Source: Rutidosis leptorrhynchoides
Taxonomy: Eukaryota; Streptophyta; Magnoliopsida; Asterales; Asteraceae
Length of the DNA: 64,000 bases
Assembly (NCBI RefSeq): GCF_046630445.1
Contig: NC_092334.1
Location: 187,246,501 to 187,310,500 of the forward strand
Direction: 5' to 3'
In this document: positions 58,445 to 64,000 of the stretch, piece by piece
Position numbering within the stretch: position 1 is the first letter of the stretch
Layout: each line of letters opens with the position of its first letter
Notes under the pieces: generated by a model
What the model was told of the DNA's origin: nothing
Databases searched by the model: none
The model's input: the letters and a program-made list of their open reading frames with translations, nothing else
Program-made: the position numbers and the translations under genes

Positions 58445-59194
58445 TGCGAAAATTTAAAAAGTTGTAATAAGATACTAAGGCAAAATTCACAAATGCATAA
58501 TATTAATATGCCAATTTGATAGTTGTGTTTATGTTTTGAATGCGAAAGAGTAATGAATAAAGCAGCGTTAATTTCAGTGTTAAGTAATTGTTTCTTTACA
58601 AAGCGAAAACACTGCGTGTGGCCACGCGTAGTGTTTATTTCGCAGAATGCAATTACTTGTTTTTTACAACACTAAGTTAATGTTTGTTCTGCGGATATTT
58701 TAAATAAGGCGGCATAATTTTTGTAAAGCATAGCCTGCTTAAGTGTTATGAAAATGCAAAACTGCATTGCGGAATAGTTTGCTAAAAACCAAGTGATGAA
58801 ATAGCCCACTTGTGTTAATTTGAAAATAATTGCGAAAGGATAACAATTCCTAAGTATTTGATCTTGCCAATACTTAGATTCTTCGCAATGCTAAATTTGC
58901 CTAAGGATCGTTATGGCGGACTTAGAAGATTCATAACGTATAAGTATATACGTATACAGATTGTTTCGCAAAAGTACACATTTATTATGTGCACAATAAT
59001 AAAAGTTGAAAATTGCAAAGGACAAGTCCATGTTATGAATATTGATAATAAAGTGCTATATAAATAAAAAACGTTGCAACTGCGAACTGCGAAAAAAGTG
59101 ATTAATATTAAGCGTGTACGCAACGCGGATTTTTACAATAAACGCAATTCATAATTGCGAAAATACATTCAAAAGCAAATTAGTTAAAGCAAAG
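58445..59194. other. Element F spacer in place of RT to integrase
   Basis: Noncoding, with a long hairpin at 58576-58673. Here autonomous relatives would have reverse transcriptase, RNase H and integrase. Confidence 0.6.
58576..58673. repeat. Imperfect 98-bp hairpin
   Basis: Inner stem 58603-58643 (GCGAAAACACTGCGTG against CACGCGTAGTGTTTATTTCGC). Outer stems pair AAGTAATTG with CAATTACTT, and AGTGTT with AACACT. Confidence 0.75.
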
Positions 59195-61088
59195 CTAAAG
59201 TTCTAAAGCTTTGATATCTGCAAATGTAACGCCTTCTCGCTGACTGAGCTCTTCAAGAGCAGGTATGCTAATCTTCTCAATCTCCTTCTTCGCCCTCTCC
59301 AATATTTCGCGAGCATCATCGGTGGCGCATATTTCTTTCGCCATATCAGAAGGAAGAGGTTGCGAAAGATCGCCAAGTTTGCATAATAAATCATGCCACT
59401 CGCAGCGAGTGGCGAGCCTTGATGCTTGAGCATATGTTTGAAATTTTTCAGTGACTGGCTCGGAGTCCATCACTTTATCTGCAAATGTTGGAAGATACTT
59501 AACTAGCTGGGCGAACTCATGTTCCGCGACTTCTGCCCTTCTTTTAAGTCTGGCGTTCTCTTCCATCACCTTTTCAAGACACGATTCAGCCTTTCGCGCC
59601 CTTCTTTCTTGTGCGATGGCAGCCTTCGTTGCTTTCTCATACTCGTCTGACATCTCAGTAAAACGCTCCATGCTGTCGACTGTCAGATAAATTGCATTGT
59701 AGCAATTATGCAGTCGTTACCTGGCCGCCTCGGGATAAGACAGTTTGCGGTATTGCTCCCCTGTTTCTTCAGGAACAAATTTATAAAGCATTTGGTACAG
59801 CTTAAACGCCCGATCTGCTGCGGCAGTTTCTTCCGCATTGGCTTCTCCTTCCTCTTCCTGGTTGGAAGCTTCTGCGTCAAATGGAGGTGATAGATCTTCA
59901 TTCCCGGGTTCATTAAGAACATCTGTAGGGATTCTCCCTCTAATGTTGTAAAGAGGTGTAGCTTCAGCGGATGACCCTGGAAGAATAGCTATAAACAGAT
60001 AAACAAATATAACATTTTAATGCTAAAACAGACAATGCGTAATCAAATAAATACTGCGAAATAGCATTTGCTTACTTGCTTCTTGTTCAGAATGAGTGCG
60101 CAGACGTTTCTTGCGTGGAGTGGGGGTAGTTTCCGCAACCTTACGCTTACCGCGGTCCTCGCCTCCAGCGATGTAGCATGTATTGATGATCGGTTCATCA
60201 ATAAGAATAATGTTGCCGTCGCCATTCTTTAGACGATGGGTGGGGCTAATCCTGCTTATGTCAGCGGACCTCATGACAAGGTCAAGTGCAACCGCTGAAA
60301 AAATAAAAGCGCTTAGAGTTATGCAAAGCAAAAATATTGCGAAAAATGTAAGTACGTTAATATATTGCGATAAATTTAAGCGGCATACCATTTTTTGATT
60401 GATCAACCAAAAGCACATCATGGTCGCTCCATGGCCATTGAATCGACACTCTGCCAATGTACAGTGGTACATTCGAGTAAGGTCGCAGAAATATGCCCGC
60501 GTTCATTAGTGTCTTGAGAGTGTCATTCTCAAGATCATCGAGTACAGGCCTCTCATTGAGGTCGGGATTAAGCTCTGTACACCACATTTTTGGTATGTTG
60601 CTGTTAACATACGCGATATCGTTAATATAAAAGAAGGAATTGCGCCAATTCCCAATTGAATCTTTTGGTGAAGTCATTACGCCAAGTTTACTGCGGAAAG
60701 AAAACCACCCCACATCATATAGCACCAGGCTATTGCACATACGAAAAACGTTCAGTAGTAGTGGTTGGTTGGTGGCATTACAGAACATCTCGAACAACAC
60801 AATCTTGTTAATCGCGTTGGGATGCAACTGTGCCATAGCGATATTATAGTATTCGCAAACGCTGCGAAAAAAGCGGGTAAGTGGAAATCGAAGGTTGCCT
60901 TGTGAAATGGTAGCCTCGTAAACAGAAATCATCCCCTTAGGGGGAGTATCGGCTCGCTGTTCTGCCGCAGGAGCGGTAGGAACAAATTGGGCAAGTGGCG
61001 GATACCATTCTTGCAGGGTTTGAAGTTTTGCTTCCGTCATGTAAGAAACATAGCCTCCGGGAGTATGCATCGAAGAAGATGACGCCAT
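59195..61088 (-). CDS. Antisense gene of element F (PF04195-like plus coiled coil)
   Basis: Four predicted exons on the minus strand: 61088-60389, 60294-60076, 59988-59721 and 59672-59195. All have GT-AG junctions, and the joined frame has 554 codons without a stop. Exon 1 starts MASSSSMHTPGG. It matches the Pfam PF04195 (putative gypsy-type transposon) pattern near residues 45-110: MISVYEATISQGNLRFPL and QLHPNAINKIVLFEMFC. Exon 2 has a Lys/Arg-rich segment like a nuclear signal (TPRKKRLRTH). Exon 3 is acidic. Exon 4 is a coiled coil (ERRARKAESCLEKVMEENAR). A minus-strand TATAAATA lies at 61236-61243. Tat-group elements are known to carry antisense ORFs; function is unknown. Splice sites are predicted by eye; the exon 4 acceptor was chosen to keep the frame. 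Confidence 0.75.
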
Positions 61089-61235
61089 TTGTAAAAAGGA
61101 AGATAAATTGGATGACAAAATTGAAAAAATTAAAGGTTGGAATTGTTAATTGCACAGTACGATTGTGATTCGACGAATTTGATTGCAGATGAAATTGAAA
61201 GCGAAAGAGTAAAGTTTTTATGCGGATTATTGTGT

Positions 61236-61243
61236 TATTTATA
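61236..61243 (-). promoter_or_regulatory. TATA box of the antisense gene of F
   Basis: TATAAATA on the minus strand, about 150 bp before the ATG at 61088 and outside the LTR. Confidence 0.5.
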
Positions 61244-61545
61244 ATCGGGATTAGGGCGAGCAAGTTGAAAAGATAATCATTGCATTTAAATGGCTGAAAT
61301 TACCGCAACGTGGTAAAACGTTTAAACGGTAATTTTCTAGCCGTTACAGCGTGTTGATTTGACAGATTGGCGAAAGTTACCGTTGTAATTATGCGTTGAG
61401 CTTAATTAAAACAACGGTAATAAATGGGCGGTAAGAAATATTAAAATATTGTTTGCGAAATATTTTAAGAAAGACTTCTTTATTTTTAGAGTTTATCATG
61501 ATGCATTGGCTTCGCGAAAATGTATCATAATAAACTGGGGGGACT

Positions 61546-62036
61546 TGATCATATACATAGCATTGTATATGTATACTTTGTTTGCTACAGGCCAAAAGCA
61601 GAATTGCGCGGACTTTAAAGTCAAGATATGCAATATTCGCTGAAAATAAGAATAGCAGCTATATATCCGCACAAATAAAGGACTGCAGTTTAATCCGCTG
61701 AGTTTCCGCGGACGGTTATTAAATCCACAGACCGCGGATATCTCGAATACTATAAATAGAGAGCTTGGCCTCTCATTTATAGGTTGTTGATTCTCTGCCA
61801 TTTTGCCTAAGCCTTTGTAATTTCCACTCGTGATCTAGCCCAAGGGATTTTGACATTGCGAAAGGTGAATTAAGCTAATTAACAATCAAGACTGGGTCGG
61901 GGTGATTGATCACTTGATAGTTAAAGTGAAAGACGTTCATCGGGGCTCAAAATAATCATCAAACATTCCATCCTCCATTACAATCTTATTGCACTCAATC
62001 CGTAATTAAGTAACATCATTAATTAAGGATTGATCA
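61546..62036 (+). repeat. 3' LTR of element F
   Basis: 491 bp, nearly identical to 55251-55742. TATAAATA at 61751-61758. Followed by TGCAA. Confidence 0.93.
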
Positions 62037-64000
62037 TGCAACAGCGGAAGCTCTTAATATTCACTTGAGAATAAACATGATTTAAACATCAACAAAAATG
62101 TTGGTGAGTTATAGGTTTAACCTATATATATCAAATCGTAACAATAGACCACAAGATTTCATATTTCAATACACATCCCATACATAGAGATAAAAATCAT
62201 TCATATGGTGAACACCTTGTAACCGACATTAACAAGATGCATATATAAGAATATCCCCATCATTCCGGGACACCCTTCGGATATGATATAAATTTCGAAG
62301 TACTCAAGCATCCGGTACTTTGGATGGGGTTTGTTAGGCCCAATAGATCTATCTTTAGGATTCGCGTCAATTAGGGTGTCTGTTCCCTAATTCTTAGAAT
62401 ACCAGACTTAATAAAAAGGGGCATATTCGATTTCGATAATTCAACCATAGAATGTAGTTTCACGTACTTGTGTCTATTTTGTAAATCATTTATGAAAACC
62501 TGCATGTATTCTCATTCCAAAAATATTAGATTTTAAAAGTGGGACTATAACTCACTTTCACAGATATTTCCTTCCTCGGAAATAAGACTTGGCCACGGAT
62601 CGATTCACGAACCTATACAAATATGTACATATATATCAAAGTATGATCAAAATATAATTACAACCATTTTTATTATGTTTTAAAGATTTGAGTGTATTAA
62701 GTCAGCTGTCCTCGTTAGTAACCTACAACTAGTTGTCCATAATTAGATGTACAGAAATAAATTGATATATATTATCTTGAATCAATCCATGACCCAGTGT
62801 ATATACGTCTCAGGATAGATCACAACTCAAATTATATATATTTTTGGAATCAACGTCAACCCTGTATAGCTAACTCCAACATTACTGCATATAGAGTGTC
62901 TATGGTTGTTCCAAATAATATATATAGATGGGTCGATATGGTATGTCAAAACATTTTCATACGTGTCTATGGTATCCCAAGATTACAGAATATATTAGAA
63001 TACATGTATAATACAATATAAGTTAGCTAGGATATGATTAATATAGATTTGTTACCAATTTTCACGTAGCTACAACAAGCAAAAATAACCAATCTTGTTT
63101 TACCCATAACTTCTTCGTTTTAAATCCGTTTTGAGTGAATCCAATTGCTATGGTTTCATATTGAACTTTATGAATCTATACAGAAAAAGTATAAGTTTAT
63201 AGTTGGAATTACAGGTTACAATTCGTTTTTGTAAAGGTAGTCATTTCAGTCGAAAGAACGACGTCTAGATGACCATTTTGGAAAACATACTTCCACTTTG
63301 AGTTTAACCATGATTTTTGGATATAGTTTCATGTTCATAAGAAAAATCATTTTCCCAGAAGAACAACTTTTAAATCAAAATTTATCATAGTTTTTAATTA
63401 ACTAACCCAAAACAGCCCGCGGTGTTACTACAACGGCGTATATCCGGTTTTACGGTTTTAAATCATTAAGTTAGCATATCATATAGATATAGAACATGTG
63501 TTTAGTTGATTTTAAAAGTCAAGTTAGAAGGATTAACTTTTGTTTGCGAAAAAGTTTAGAATTAACTAAACTATGTTCTAGTGATTTCAAGTTTAAACCT
63601 TCGAATAAGATAGCTTTATATGTATGAATCGAATGATGTTAAGAACATCATTACTACCTCAAGTTTTGTGGATAAACCTACTGGAAAAGAGACAAATGGA
63701 TCTAGCTTCAAAGGATCCTTGGATGGCTTGAAAGTTCTTGAAGCAGAATCATGACACGAAAACAAATTCAAGTAAGATCATCACTCGAAATAAGATTGTT
63801 ATAGTTATAGAAATTGAACCAAAGTTTAAATATGAGGATTACCTTGTATTAGAAATATATCTTATTGTAAATAAGAAATATTTCTTGAGGTTGAATGATC
63901 ACTTTACAAGATTGGAAGTAAGCTAGCAAACTTGGAAGTATTCTTGATTTTATGAAACTAGAACTTATAGAGTTTATGAAGAACACTTAGAACTTGAAGA
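62037..64000 (-). mobile_element. Element E, A-family LTR, right part (runs off the window)
   Basis: Resumes at TGCAACAGCGG, aligned with A's LTR from about 2731 to about 4690, with scattered substitutions and small indels. The window ends inside the LTR, so whether E is a solo LTR or a full element cannot be told. Confidence 0.9.

Larger units (their letters stand above)
55251..62036 (+). mobile_element. Element F: Tat/Ogre-like, no RT or integrase, with antisense gene
   Basis: 6786 bp with LTRs 55251-55742 (492 bp) and 61546-62036 (491 bp) and a TGCAA duplication (55246-55250 and 62037-62041). Gag and protease are present, but the rest of pol is absent. A four-exon gene lies on the minus strand between protease and the 3' LTR. 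The primer-site region reads TGGCACCATCCGTGGG, resembling the Tat-group type. A purine run (AAACTGGGGGGACT) precedes the 3' LTR. Mobilisation would need proteins from a full relative. Confidence 0.9.

Noticed and set aside
1-64000. CRISPR arrays, bacterial operons, rRNA or tRNA genes
   Set aside because: None seen. The tRNA-like strings are primer-binding sites of retrotransposons, and the regular repeats are LTR or MITE parts.

Overview
This is nuclear DNA of a flowering plant, almost certainly a dicot and most likely a daisy-family (Asteraceae) species. The family guess rests on the general look of the repeats and is inference. About nine tenths of the window is LTR retrotransposons inserted into one another. 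One host gene is clear: a three-exon group III WRKY transcription factor at 19515-21677.

Left block (1-17989). A minus-strand Ty1/copia element (H) is cut off at about position 98, where it joins a fragment of an unrelated Gypsy LTR. A complete 13.1-kb minus-strand Ty3/gypsy element (A, 2413-15530) sits inside its integrase gene. A has two 3252-bp LTRs, a TGTTT target duplication, an initiator-Met primer site and a polypurine tract. Between its primer site and gag, A carries two extra sense-strand ORFs. One encodes an F-box protein with a Sel1-like segment. The other encodes an acidic 205-aa protein.

Middle block (17990-24647). This holds the WRKY gene, with a 689-bp foldback MITE in its second intron. 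Around it lie TTGAC-rich repeats on both sides, a 332-bp hAT-type MITE with 8-bp target duplications, and a probable solo or truncated LTR.

Right block (24648-64000). This is one nest in a copia element (G, plus strand) whose gag gene is interrupted at 26946 by Gypsy element C (minus). C was then hit twice. Element B (34233-43685, plus, nearly intact, GAGCA duplication) lies in C's gag. Element D (from 46776, plus, decayed) lies in C's 5' LTR. D's 3' LTR is interrupted at 54931 by an A-family LTR (E). E is interrupted by F (55251-62036, TGCAA duplication). Insertion order is therefore G, C, D, E, F, with B as a side branch. The far ends of G, C, D and E lie outside the window.

A, B, C and D look like one broad Gypsy lineage, probably Tekay/Del-type chromoviruses. 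They share LTR ends close to TGTAACGACCCG, a Met primer site, a 19-bp inverted repeat next to the pol stop, and an integrase tail ending in a FTWER...KKYPHLF-like motif. F differs: it has Tat/Ogre-like gag and protease, no reverse transcriptase or integrase, and on the opposite strand an apparently intact four-exon gene (PF04195-like plus coiled coil) with its own TATA box. The strongest candidates for new biology are the F-box cargo of A, the leader ORFs of A and C, and the intact antisense gene of F.
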